Source of the DNA: Drechmeria coniospora
Taxonomy: Eukaryota > Ascomycota > Sordariomycetes > Hypocreales > Ophiocordycipitaceae
DNA: 64,000 nucleotides
NCBI RefSeq assembly: GCF_001625195.1
Contig: NC_054390.1
Span: forward strand, 4,612,027-4,676,026
Direction: 5' to 3'
Below, piece by piece: positions 10,871 to 20,817 of the stretch (the first letter of the stretch is position 1; every line of letters starts with the position of its first letter). Below the pieces are notes generated by a model. It ran no database searches. It was not told where the DNA came from and worked only from the letters and a program-made list of their open reading frames with translations. A program made the position numbers and the translations under genes.

Positions 10871-11452
10871 GAGTGTAGGTGCGGACTGGGAGTAGTTACT
10901 AGCAGCACACTCTTGCTTGTCATCGACAAACAAACTTGTTTGCCACGAACGAGACACTTTACTTTTTCTTTCCAGTTGGAGAAAAACCTAATACCTACCC
11001 GCACATGTTTTGTACATGTACTGTATGCATCCCGAGCCGGCAAACTGGCTACGCAACGCAGTGGATGGCCAGACTGACAAGGCCGTACCGGCAAACAGGA
11101 GCTCGTCTTCGTCACCAGCGGCAACGACGCAGCATCTTTGTCTTGCAGCATCTGAGTGAGATGGATGCAGCAGTGCAGGCCAATTCTAACAATTTATTTT
11201 GTCATCCTCCTGCTGTGGCGGCGACGACGCGTACGTATGTCGTGCTACCAGTCTATCATAAAAGTTCCATGCCATGCCCCATCGCCCATCAGACCCGTTC
11301 CATCACGCCGAAGCATGCCCCCTTTTATTATGTCCGAGTCGATGCGGCTTCCGTTTCACACCCCGCGGCCTACGAAACTGTTAGTCTTGCCAGCCATGAC
11401 GGGACGATGGGACAGGTCGACGCCTACCGGAGTGTGACGAATCAAACCAAGC

Positions 11453-11752
11453 TTAGTTTCCCGTCGCCTTGCACTCGTACACGGTCGTCGTCGAAGGCTC
11501 GGCGGCGGTGACGGTGGCCGTGATCTGGCGAACGGGACCGGGTCCCCGACCGCGGTGGCCGACCTGGAGCAGGCAGTCGCCGCAATCGACGGCCGCCGTC
11601 TCGACCACCGTCGTCGGCCAGACGGTCAGCGTCGGGCCCATCTGCATCTGCGGGAAGGGGGCCATCATGGTCGTCGTGCACGTCTCGGGCACGGGCTTGG
11701 CCGAGGCGCCGAGGGCGGCGGCGAGGAGGACGAGGCAGCTCGGAGCGAACAT
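11453..11752 (-). CDS. Small secreted protein, 99 residues
   Basis: A single-exon gene with a clear signal peptide, MFAPSCLVLLAAALGASA, and probable cleavage before KPVPETC. The mature part is about 80 residues with four cysteines (ETC, DCGDC, YEC), many Thr/Val repeats such as TATVTAAEPSTTTVYEC and no recognisable domain. The upstream in-frame ATG at 11815 would bury the signal sequence, so the start at 11752 is preferred. A TATATATA element at 11860-11867 lies about 108 bases upstream on the same strand. Small cysteine-containing secreted proteins of this kind are common in host-associated fungi, but no function can be assigned. Confidence 0.72.
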   Translation of the reverse strand: MFAPSCLVLLAAALGASAKPVPETCTTTMMAPFPQMQMGPTLTVWPTTVVETAAVDCGDCLLQVGHRGRGPGPVRQITATVTAAEPSTTTVYECKATGN

Positions 11753-11859
11753 GGTCGGTGTTTGTTGCGGTTGGTGGTGTGGATGAGTATACTCGATGCT
11801 TGCTTTCTTGCTCATGCTTGGATGAACGACTGGAGGGAGACGGACGGTCCAGAGGAGTC

Positions 11860-11867
11860 TATATATA
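11860..11867 (-). promoter_or_regulatory. TATA box of the small secreted protein gene
   Basis: Reads TATATATA on the minus strand, about 108 bases upstream of the ATG at 11752. No closer TATA-like element is seen. Confidence 0.5.
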
Positions 11868-13504
11868 CACGATGATCGTCGCCCGACATGGGCAGCTTCG
11901 CTGCATGAACCTATTGTTTCGAGAGAGTCGTGCGAGCTTTCGACGGCGAAACGATGTCATGACCATGTTTCCGGCACGGCACGGCGACACGGCGACACGG
12001 CAGCGCGGCAGCGCGGCAGCACGGCACAGCGGCACGCGGGACCCGATGACGACGGTCAGCGCGCGCTGCTTCGTCTCTCTGCTGCATCGAGAGAAGGGGA
12101 AGAACCGCCAAGGCCATTCTTGCCGATGCGCGGTGTCCGATGGCAGGAGATGCAACTCCTCCGTCGAGCAGAGGCCGCGGGACATGGGCTCGACCACACA
12201 TGAAATGACGCCAATGAAACCGCCTCGATTCACTTGCGAAACCAATAGTGTTGGCAGCCTCGTACTTTGCACCTTGCGCCTGCACCGAACCGCGCATCTC
12301 ACCTGAGCATGGCCGCCGCGTCGTGGCACCGCGCGAGCTCCGTGGCAGCGTTGGGGGATCACTGCTCACCATGCGGTTGAACCGCCGCTATCCGACGGGA
12401 GGCTGCGAGAGGACGACTGCCATGGCAGGCAGACAGAGCGATGAATGAGCGCATACGACTTTTTTCTTGCGAGATGCCGAGTCCTTGCCGGTCCGACGAT
12501 CCTGCAGCATGCATGCTTGGTGCGAATAATACCTCGTCGTCAGCCAGAGTCGACCGAGGCCTGCCGCATAGCCGGGCGGCCGACCGATGCCGCCCGGGAC
12601 ATCCGCCGCGTCGCTGATGCTAACTCGATACGGGCAGGGCCGCCGACCGACGCGGCGTGCGGAATATTCGCTGTCAAAGTTTATCTTGGTCTCGGCAAAA
12701 CTCAACCTTGATCACGCACGGGCGGGCAAAAGACATTTCGGCTCGCGTTTCCCGGTTCGCGTCTGCCGCCTCCGCCGGCCGCACCGTGCCGATCCTTTGC
12801 GTGCCGTCAACCGAGGCACGGTGTTTGCAAAGTGGCCCCATCTGCCGAGCCACCTCCAGCCACCCGGCAGGACATGCGGCGGCTGCTCGAGACCGTCTGA
12901 CGTGAGGCTGTGTGCATCGGATAGTCATGCAACGTGCCCTGCCCTCGCCTCGTTTATTGCATCGTCTACCTAAGTGCATTGATATGCTCGCGTGCCCGTT
13001 GCCCGTCATTCATTCGTCCTCTCCGCGAACTTCCTCCATGAACCTTGGGCCTTTTTTCCTTTGGCCGAGGCCTAGGATGATGCACCGTGGAAGCATGGCC
13101 GTCGCCCTCTCGGCCGTGCCGGGCGACGAAAACGACGGCCTCCATCAGCACAGCTTCATTCGTTGGTTGATCTTCATCGACACCGTCCGGACCGGCGGAC
13201 ACGATGGTCATGTATCGATGCAGCCAACGTGCTCATTTGTCACGCATCATGCGGCACGCCCAGCATAGGTGCGCGGGCGAGAAGAGCGACGACGGGCATC
13301 TCGACGCAACCGGCCTATCCCCTCCCGTGGTTGAGCGGCTGATGGATTGAACACCTGCGAGGTGTGCGGCTCACTGTCCCACCAGGCTCGCGTGCGCCAT
13401 CATTCGCACGGCGAGCATACGACAGATGCTTCGACGAATCGACTCCGTTCGATGAGCCCAAGGGCATACCGACGGCGCACGACGAAAAGCACCACCGTGT
13501 GAGC

Positions 13505-13795
13505 ACGACACATTGCTGCTGCGTGGACACGAAAAAAAACTGGCCGCGCAGGAGAAGAACACCAGGAGCTGCACGCACTGCTGCAGGGCGGACAAAAATA
13601 TACCGCACTGGAGAAGAGCACCACCGAGAGCATGACGCACTGCTGCAGGGTGGACAAAAATATGCCGCACTGGAGCAGAGCACCACCGGGAGCATGACGC
13701 ACTGCTGCTGCGTGGACAAAAAAAAAATGCCGCCGCGCAGGAGAAGAGCATCGCCAGGAGCATCACGCACTGCACCAGCGTGGACAAACACAAAC
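13505..13795. repeat. Minisatellite, about 62-65 bp unit, five copies
   Basis: Units begin near 13511, 13575, 13640, 13700 and 13767 with CACTGCTGCWGSGYGGACA, followed by an A-run (AAAAATAT or a longer A tract), CCGC(G)CAGGAG or CACTGGAG, then AGAGCACC. Unit lengths differ by one to several bases and are not multiples of three. The frame changes from unit to unit, which argues against a coding role. Confidence 0.8.
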
Positions 13796-15406
13796 CGTGA
13801 TGCAGGCCGAGTCCAGGCCTCTCGCGGGCCGCCCCGTTCATATACTTGGTTGTAAGTACAAGTACAAGTACCCGCACTGCTACCTACTAGGTACCTTAGG
13901 TACTTGTACATGCCTTGTAAATGACGACGTGCAAGTACTTGCCTGCCCATGTACTTGCTGCGCCGGCGCACCCACAGCGGCACCTCTACCGCACGGTAGA
14001 GAGCTGGCAGCGCTTGTTGCACCTCACCTCATGGCTCGGCAGCTACGTCGTCATCGAGCTCGTTGGAGACCGGTGCATACAGGGTGCTCGGCTTGGGTGA
14101 TGCCTCGCGCCATGCCGTCGTGGGTGCTCGACATGGCCACCAAATGAGCCTCGAAGGACTCGCGTGTCCAGGCGCGGGTCCTACTACCTAGGTACCTTAC
14201 TAGGTACTAACCTAGTAATAGGTAGGTACCTAGTAGGTAAGGAGCAGGGTGCGTGTACCCCTACAGGTCTGCCAAGGTACCCGGGAAGCAACCCCTGCAG
14301 CCGATCGAGCCCCCCAGCATGATCATCATCTGTTCTTTAGTACCTTGTGAATGCCGAGCAGGTAATACCCGAGTACGTACCTAGGTACCTAGTAATACTC
14401 CGTACTTTGGCGGCACAAGTGTTAGCAGCGATTACGAGCTGTACCGGTGAGAAGTCCGCAGGGTATTACAGGCTAGCGCCGAGGTCACTGTACTGGCAGC
14501 CCAAGAGGCGTGTCCTCCACCGCACACTTACAGCGGTGGCTCAGTCGCCACCAACGACAGGCATTGCTAAGGGGCGCGGCACCTACAAGGACACACGATT
14601 CTGCTCGTCCAGCGACGTACCTGCTGGTGCTGTTCACTACTAAACTGTCCCTTGCAGCGTTGCTACACAGCATCCGCCGGCTCCCTCCTCGCCCGCTGAC
14701 AAGACTGTATACCCTGCCTGCCTCCGGCGCGTCGTGCAAAGGAGAAGAGACTGAAAAAGCACAGCACGTTTCCTTTCCCGACGGCGAAGCCTTGGACCCT
14801 TGGCTCAAGAAAAAGCAAGCGCAGGGCGCCCGTGCTCTCTGTACGAGGGCGCTGTGCGGGCGCACCTACATGTACGCATGTACTTTGCCATGGGGGGGAT
14901 TATTTTGGGTACTGATGCTCTGGTTCTAGAAGGCGTGCGTCGCTGATCGAGCCACCTCCGTGGGAAACGGTCACGCCGAAGCTGATGATGACGACGACGA
15001 TGCGTCCAAGGCAGATGTGCCACGAAATCGCCGCCGCCAGTGGCATCAATGACGCCGGCCGAGACCTCTCCTCGTTCGAACGCGCAAGATGCATACCGCT
15101 CAACGACGACGAGGGGGGCCGGATAAGAGGCCCAGGGGATCGGCGCGCCCAGGTGCAGAGGGAATACAGCCTTGCCGTTGCGGCAGCGGACGCCATGCGC
15201 TATTCCCTCACTCGGCCTGCCTGCTGCGGCGGCGGGCTGTCATGCTGCCTCGGACGCCAGCGGGTTTGGTTTCGGGGCCGCAGCGGGCAATGCCTCCCGA
15301 GGCATTTTATGTGGGCATTGGGAGTTCTGCAGGCACTCCAGTCCTAGCACAGCACAGCACAGTACTGCACTGTACAGTACATGCAAGTACTGTACGTTGC
15401 AAGTAC

Positions 15407-15480
15407 AGTCACTTGACAAAAGTGACGATTCAGTTTTGGCAGCGCAACTCCTACAAATTGAATCGACATTTCTGCCACCC
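15407..15480. repeat. Dispersed repeat, copy 2
   Basis: Partner of the element at 10091-10180. The conserved ends are AGTCACTTGACAAAAGTGAC and AATCGACATTTCTGCC. Same orientation, 5.3 kb apart. No open frame. Confidence 0.75.
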
Positions 15481-15857
15481 CTCTGTAAGTACTAAGTTGT
15501 AGGTACTGTACATACTTGTCGGCACTGGTACAAGTACTTAGTACTTACTGTGCAGTAATTACATCATTATTTACGGAGATTAATACGGAGCATTTAGCGA
15601 TATTATTTCCATGCTTACGGTAATCAGTGCCGGCCTTGACCTCCATAGATTACTACTAGTGGGGGCTGCCTCGCGAATGGCCGTCGTTGGCGAACGAGGC
15701 TGCGGCAAAGTGTTCCGTACGCGTAAGTCGTCGGACCATCCTCCTTCCCTTCCCTCATCATCCCCTCCCGAAGAGACAGAATCCCGGACAGCATCCTGGA
15801 GAGGAGAGGAGAGACTCTCGGACGGCATCGCGTCGGCTCCCATGCCACGCCGCAGCC

Positions 15858-17774
15858 ATGGCGCACATCCGTCAAGATCCCACCGACCTGCTCCACGCGC
15901 TGCCGCGCATCCTCGCCATGCGTAGGTTTCGCGCCCTCCTCGTCGTTGCCCTCCTCACGCTCCTCGCCCTGCTGTGCTTCCGCCCCGAGCGCTGGCACGG
16001 CTCCGCTCTCGCCCGGCCCAACGCCCTGGCCGGATGGATGCGCAAGAGTCTCGGCCCCTGGCGGCTGGCCGGCCGTCCAGTCCACCCCATCGACGAGCTC
16101 CTTCTCGCCGGCCGTCGGCGCTCCCAGGAGCTGCTCGCGCGCCGGTCGACGACCCTCGACGAGGCCGCGTCCCGCTATCGCAAGCGCCGCGGTCGGCACC
16201 CGCCCCCGGGCTTCGACGCCTGGTTCGCCCAGGCCCAGGCCGACGGCGCCGTCGTCGTCGAGGACTTCTTCGACCGCATCCACCACGACCTCAACCCCTT
16301 CTGGGCCGTCGACGCCAAGCGTCTGCGCCTGCAGGCGAATCGCCAGAAGCAGGTGATTCGCGTCCGCAACGGATCCGTCGACTTCGTCACCGACGACCCC
16401 AACCGCGAGCCGTGGATCCAGCTCTGGACCGAGCTCGTGCGCGAGATGACGCCGCACCTGCCCGACCTCGACATGGCCATCAACTTCATGGACGAGACCC
16501 GCATCCTCGTCCCGTGGGAGGCCATGAGCAAGTACGTCGAGGCCGAGCGGCGGCGGCGGACCTTGGTGGACCCCAAGACGGCCACGTCGACCCACGCCGG
16601 CCTCGCCGACGTCGACGGCACCGCCGAGCCGGCGCCCGAGCCCACCTGGATCACGGCCGAGGCGAACAAGTACTGGGACCACCTGCGGGCCGCCTGCCCT
16701 CCCGACAGCCCCGGCCGCGAGCTGCCGGCGCTGCCATCCTTCAACGTCACCGTCGACTATCCCTCGCGGCCCATGCCCTACGCCCACGAGGGCTTCGTCC
16801 GAAACTTCACCGAGGCCCAGGACCCCTGCCTGCAGCCGCACCTGCGCGGCATGCACGGCACCTTTGTCGAGAGCGTCAGCATGTCGACGACGCACGACCT
16901 GATGCCCCTCTTCGGCGGCTCCAAGCTGCCGCAGAACAACGAGATCCTCATCCCGGGCGCCATGTACCTCTCCGACCGCGCCTTCTACAGCGGCGGCGAG
17001 ACTCGCGGGCCCGCCTGGTCCCTCAAGCGGGAGGGCCTCGTCTGGCGCGGCACCGCCTCGGGCGGCCGGAACAAGGTCGACAACTGGTGGCACTTTCACC
17101 GCCATCGCTGGGTCCAGATGATGAACGGCACCACCGTCGCCGCCGTCGAGGCCGGCGACGTCGCCCGCGGCCCGACCTTCCGCCTACCCCCGCGCCGCCG
17201 GTATTCGGCGCGCGCCCAGCTCGAGTCGAGGCTCGGCCCCTGGCTCGAGTCGGTCGCCGACGTCGGCTTCGTCAACCTCGAGTGCCACCCCTACGCCGAG
17301 GTCGAGGTCGGCACCGGCGCCGACAAGCACATGGAGATGGACAAGACGTGCCGCTACACGACGCCCTTCATGGCCGTCCAGCCGAGCCTGCCGATGGAGC
17401 GCCAGTACGAGTACAAGTTCCTGCCCGACGTCGACGGCAACTCCTTCAGCGCCCGCTGGCGGGCCTTTCTGCACTCGACGAGCATGCCCCTCAAGGCCAC
17501 GATCTACGCCGAGTGGCACGACGACCGCATCGTCCCCTGGGCCCACTTCGTGCCCTTTGACAACTCGTACGGCGACGTCTACGCCGTCGTCGACTACTTC
17601 CTCGACGGCCGCGACGAGGAGGCCCAGCGGATCGCCGAGGAGGGCAAGAAGTGGGTCGAGATGGTCTATCGAAGGGAAGACATGAAGCTGTACGTCTGGC
17701 GGCTGCTGCTCGAGTACGCTCGCGTCGTCGACGACAAGAGGGACCGGCTCGCCTTTGTCGGTGATTTGCTGTGA
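15858..17774 (+). CDS. CAP10/GT90-family glycosyltransferase
   Basis: An intronless gene of 638 residues. It is a type II membrane protein: a short basic cytosolic tail, one membrane anchor at about residues 23-40 (FRALLVVALLTLLALLCF), then a large lumenal domain. Family signatures are PPGFDAWFAQAQADGAVVVEDFFDRI early and the CAP10 catalytic core with SDRAFYSGG, GLVWRGTASGG, WWHFHRHRWVQM, KYKFLPDVDGNSFSAR-like YEYKFLPDVDGNSFSAR, and STSMPLKATIYAEWHDDR. Fungal relatives act in the Golgi on capsule, cell-wall or glycoprotein xylosylation. The ATG at 15858 is preferred over 15687 because the upstream part is not family-like; 15918 is another option. The antisense strand is open for 493 codons, which is a codon-composition shadow. 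Confidence 0.9.
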   Translation: MAHIRQDPTDLLHALPRILAMRRFRALLVVALLTLLALLCFRPERWHGSALARPNALAGWMRKSLGPWRLAGRPVHPIDELLLAGRRRSQELLARRSTTLDEAASRYRKRRGRHPPPGFDAWFAQAQADGAVVVEDFFDRIHHDLNPFWAVDAKRLRLQANRQKQVIRVRNGSVDFVTDDPNREPWIQLWTELVREMTPHLPDLDMAINFMDETRILVPWEAMSKYVEAERRRRTLVDPKTATSTHAGLADVDGTAEPAPEPTWITAEANKYWDHLRAACPPDSPGRELPALPSFNVTVDYPSRPMPYAHEGFVRNFTEAQDPCLQPHLRGMHGTFVESVSMSTTHDLMPLFGGSKLPQNNEILIPGAMYLSDRAFYSGGETRGPAWSLKREGLVWRGTASGGRNKVDNWWHFHRHRWVQMMNGTTVAAVEAGDVARGPTFRLPPRRRYSARAQLESRLGPWLESVADVGFVNLECHPYAEVEVGTGADKHMEMDKTCRYTTPFMAVQPSLPMERQYEYKFLPDVDGNSFSARWRAFLHSTSMPLKATIYAEWHDDRIVPWAHFVPFDNSYGDVYAVVDYFLDGRDEEAQRIAEEGKKWVEMVYRREDMKLYVWRLLLEYARVVDDKRDRLAFVGDLL

Positions 17775-18628
17775 ATGAGTCGGTCGGCGAAGAGGAAGGG
17801 AGGCAATAGGGGAAAAATCCAACGGCGTCGAGGCAGGCGAGGCAGGAGACGAAAAGGATCCGTCGCACCAGAAACGCGCAGCCTCCTTGGGCCGCCCGTG
17901 CAGCGGCGATGCCGTTGCACTGCTCATGTATGGCCGTGCATGGCATGCAAGTACAGTCGGTGTACATGTATTGCCGCATTTCCTTTGCATCATGCGTTGT
18001 ATCTTGTATCATGTCGTGTAGGGTATAATGTATGGTACCTCGCACTGTATCACGAATTCGCATCGTGTCTTGCATCCTGTGCTCTGCGGTGTATCATGTA
18101 TTGCATCGTGATGTACGGAGTATTGCATCATGCATTGCATCATGGTTTACATCTTGGTTTACATCGTGGATTATATCGGTTTATACCATGGTTTATATCA
18201 TGGATTATATCATGGGTGGGATCATGCATCGTATCATGTATCATGTATCATGATTCATGCATCACGAAAAGGCCGAGACAAGCGCCTAGTCATTGGTCGA
18301 TCCCAAAGTGTCCCTCTCCTTCCCTCGGTGTCGCACGATTATGACGCACGCTCTTGCCTCGCGAGAGAGGCGGTGTGTGCTACCTTTTTCGTGCGGCAGG
18401 TCGGCCCGGCCAGACGCCCGAGTGCCTTCCATTACCGTGAGCCATGAGCTGCCTGCATGGCCGTGTACTTGTACCTGTTTTAACATACTGTGCTTGCTGT
18501 ACGAGGTGGTACACATACCACCGCTCCGTCCTCCAGCCGACGTTGCATTTGCCCACGTGTTCCCCGAAGCGTGGCCTGGCAAACGTCCACCTCCTTTCGC
18601 TCAACCATCCGCATCACCGTGCTCCGGG
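17775..18628. other. Intergenic with ATCATG simple repeats
   Basis: Bases 17980-18270 are a degenerate array of GTATCATG, GCATCATG and TTATATCATG phrases on a 10-12 base rhythm. It is low-complexity and has no coding support. The rest (18270-18628) is ordinary sequence and probably carries the promoter of the ligase alpha-like gene. Confidence 0.65.
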
Positions 18629-20019
18629 ATGCTCAGGCAGTTGCTGTCGGTACCGATGCTCGCGAGACGGCTGCCGCGGAACCTCTCGCGCCTTCGCAGC
18701 TTCGTGACGGCTGCGTCGAGTTGCCATGGTGGCACCGAGGGCACCGCCCATCACCTGCACGTCGACGCGAAGACGCGCATCATCTACCAGGGTGAGAAGC
18801 ATACGCCGCCCGCCGCGTACGCCAGCAGGAATCGCCTTGCTCATCTGCGCTCTCCCAGGCTTCACCGGACGGGCGGTAAACGTGACGTCCGCCTTGATGT
18901 GTGTGGCCGGCGGAGCTGATGACGGTCAAGGCGACGGCAAACGCAAAGGACACGATAGAATACGGCACCCAGGTCGTCGGTGGCGTGTCTCCCGGAAAGG
19001 GCGGATGGGGCCGGACGCACCTTGACCTGCCCGTCTTCGGCACCGTGCGCGAGGCCAGTTCAATCCCATGCTCACCGATGGCCTCTTGCAAAATATCCTC
19101 CTGCTTCCGAGCTTGAAGGAGTCATCGAATCGGGGGCGGGAGGGAGGGAGGGGTGGAAATGCACTGCTGACAAGTCGGCAGGCCATGGACAACGTCGCCC
19201 CGCACGTCAGCGCCGTCTTCGTGCCCGCGCCCTTCGCCGCGGCAGCCATCGTCGAGGCGGTCGAGGCCGAGGTGCCGCTCATCGTCGCCGTGGCCGAGCA
19301 CGTGCCGGTGCACGACCTTTTGCGCGTGCACGAGGTGCTGCGAACCCAGAGCCGCAGCCGACTGGTCGGGCCCAACAGCCCGGGCATCATCGCGCCAGAG
19401 CAATGTCGCGTCGGCATCATGCCGTTTGCCCAGTATCGCCGCGGCCGCGTCGGCATCGTGAGCAAATCGGGCACCTTGAGCTACGAGGCCGTCGGCGCAA
19501 CGACGGCCGCCGGGCTCGGCCAAAGTCTTGTCCTCGCCGTGGGGGGCGACGCGATGCCCGGTACGCCTCACTCTCGCCATGATCCGCATCCGCACCCTCA
19601 CTCTCGCTCCCGCTCCATGAGTCTGGAACCATTGTGCGTGCACCAGAAAAACCTGTTGACTCGTGGTGCCAGGAACGTCCATTTCTGACGCCCTTGCCGT
19701 CTTCTTCGCCCAGCCCGAGACCGAAGGCATCATCGTCATCGGCGAGATTGGTGGGGAGCAGGAGCTGCGCGCAGCCGAGCTCATTCGACGCTACCGCGCA
19801 TCGACGTCGCACCCAAAGCCCATCGTTGCCATGGTCGCTGGCCAGACGGCACCTCGGGGCAGGACCATGGGCCATGCCGGTGCCTTTCTGTCGCCACGGG
19901 ACGCGACTGCCAAGGAAAAGGCGGCAGCGCTGGAGAGGGCCGGAGCCGTCATCGTCCCTCACCCGGGCGTCATGGGCGTCGTCATGAAAGAGTTGCTGGC
20001 CACGACATGTGCAGGCTGA
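18629..20019 (+). CDS. Succinyl-CoA ligase alpha subunit-like, mitochondrial
   Basis: Exons 18629-18791, 18859-18875, 18931-19053, 19182-19560 and 19673-20019 encode 342 residues. The start [20 protein letters not shown] is a mitochondrial presequence. The CoA-binding domain reads [33 protein letters not shown] and [13 protein letters not shown]. The ligase domain reads [38 protein letters not shown] and MGHAGAF, where His295 is the phosphorylated histidine of the family. All key residues seem present. Known role: with a beta subunit it interconverts succinyl-CoA and succinate in the matrix. Odd points: intron 3 (19054-19181) begins GC instead of GT, a WG pair is inserted after SPGKGG, and a beta-like gene lies 14 kb upstream. 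It is probably a second, divergent copy rather than the main TCA-cycle subunit, which is inference. Confidence 0.83.
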
Positions 20020-20817
20020 GACGTCAAGAGTGACGCATGGGAAGGACGAGCAACCGGAGCTGTCAGGTCCTCGCACCGGCCACTGGTGGCCAATGTACAG
20101 ATCCAGCTTCCGCAAAATCCAGCTTCCGCAAAATCCATCATTCCTGTCGTCGCGAGTCGGTATCAACAACGCTCATGAACCGCAGCCGCGATTGAGTTTC
20201 ATCTATTTACGTACGCTTAAGATCCGACGAAAGTGGCTGCCGTGAACGGCCCGGCGTCGCCACGAGCGCGCAGGGTCCTCCTGCTTGAAGGCTCCGAGGG
20301 GCCACGACGTACGGACGACGGTGAGTCGGACGACGGAATACACGGACGATGGAGCAAAAGTAGCTCAAGTTTGTGGCAGCAGCGGAGCGAAGAACAGATG
20401 CGGAGTTTGCGGAGTGCAAGTCCGCTCGAGAGTTCACTCCCTATTTTGCGCCGCGGCAGCCGAACGACGGCAAAAGAACGGCTAGTCCACGTCTTGGACC
20501 GGGGGACACGGAGGAAACCACGAAGTGCAAAAAGGCTCAGGCGTGCGCTGCCGAGTGAATCGTCCGGAACTAGCGACGGCAGGATTCGACGGCATGTTGG
20601 AAACGGCGAAGCGAGTGGCGCCCAAACCGTTGCACAATGACGCTAACAGGAACCGCTGGGAGGGATTACCAAGCACGGCCAGTGCGCCATCCTCCGCCCA
20701 TTCCAAGCGAGTCCGCCGTTGCTTTTCAGATACATATCATCCTGCAACCCCCCTCTTGGTCACTCTTGTCGCACCCTCGCTGCCGCCATCGTTGCAGAAG
20801 GGAGGGTCGACTGTTCG
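20020..20817. other. Intergenic, no gene seen
   Basis: Contains a 15-16 base direct duplication (ATCCAGCTTCCGCAAA) at 20100-20131. The rest is probably the promoter of the acyltransferase. Confidence 0.6.

Larger units (their letters stand above)
9566..11452. other. Intergenic, repeat-rich, no supported gene
   Basis: Open frames here (for example 10936-11511) start at TTG or GTG, have no domains and run through GTAC-rich repeats. The stretch holds a dispersed repeat at 10091-10180, a diverged duplication at 10560-10870 and two copies of GCGGAGATT followed by CTTTGGGGA near 10354 and 10504. The first 100 bases upstream of 9565 are the MFS promoter. Confidence 0.6.
11753..15857. other. 4.1-kb intergenic region, no supported gene
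   Basis: Several open frames exist, but none has a domain, a plausible start context and introns together. It contains CGGCAC/CGGCGAC simple repeats near 11970-12040, a minisatellite at 13510-13795, GTAC-rich DNA at 13850-14400 and a second copy of the dispersed repeat at 15407-15480. A minus-strand frame at 14900-15196 has one hydrophobic stretch but nothing else to support it. Confidence 0.55.

Noticed and set aside
10936..11511. 191-codon plus-strand frame overlapping the small secreted gene
   Set aside because: Begins at TTG, runs through GTAC-rich repeats and lacks any domain, while the overlapping minus-strand gene has a signal peptide and TATA box.
13364..13855. 163-codon frame through the 62-65-bp minisatellite
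   Set aside because: The frame changes from unit to unit, so the translated repeats do not match each other; not a repeat protein.
14900..15196. Minus-strand frame with one hydrophobic stretch
   Set aside because: A single hydrophobic segment in an otherwise unrecognisable frame, with other frames equally open.
15624..17105. 493-codon open frame antisense to the GT90 gene
   Set aside because: It mirrors a GC-rich coding sequence whose third-position bias removes antisense stops. It shows no domain, and the sense frame has clear CAP10 motifs.
15974..17560. 528-codon second frame on the plus strand inside the GT90 gene
   Set aside because: Composed almost only of Arg, Pro, Ala and Gly; a composition shadow of the real gene.
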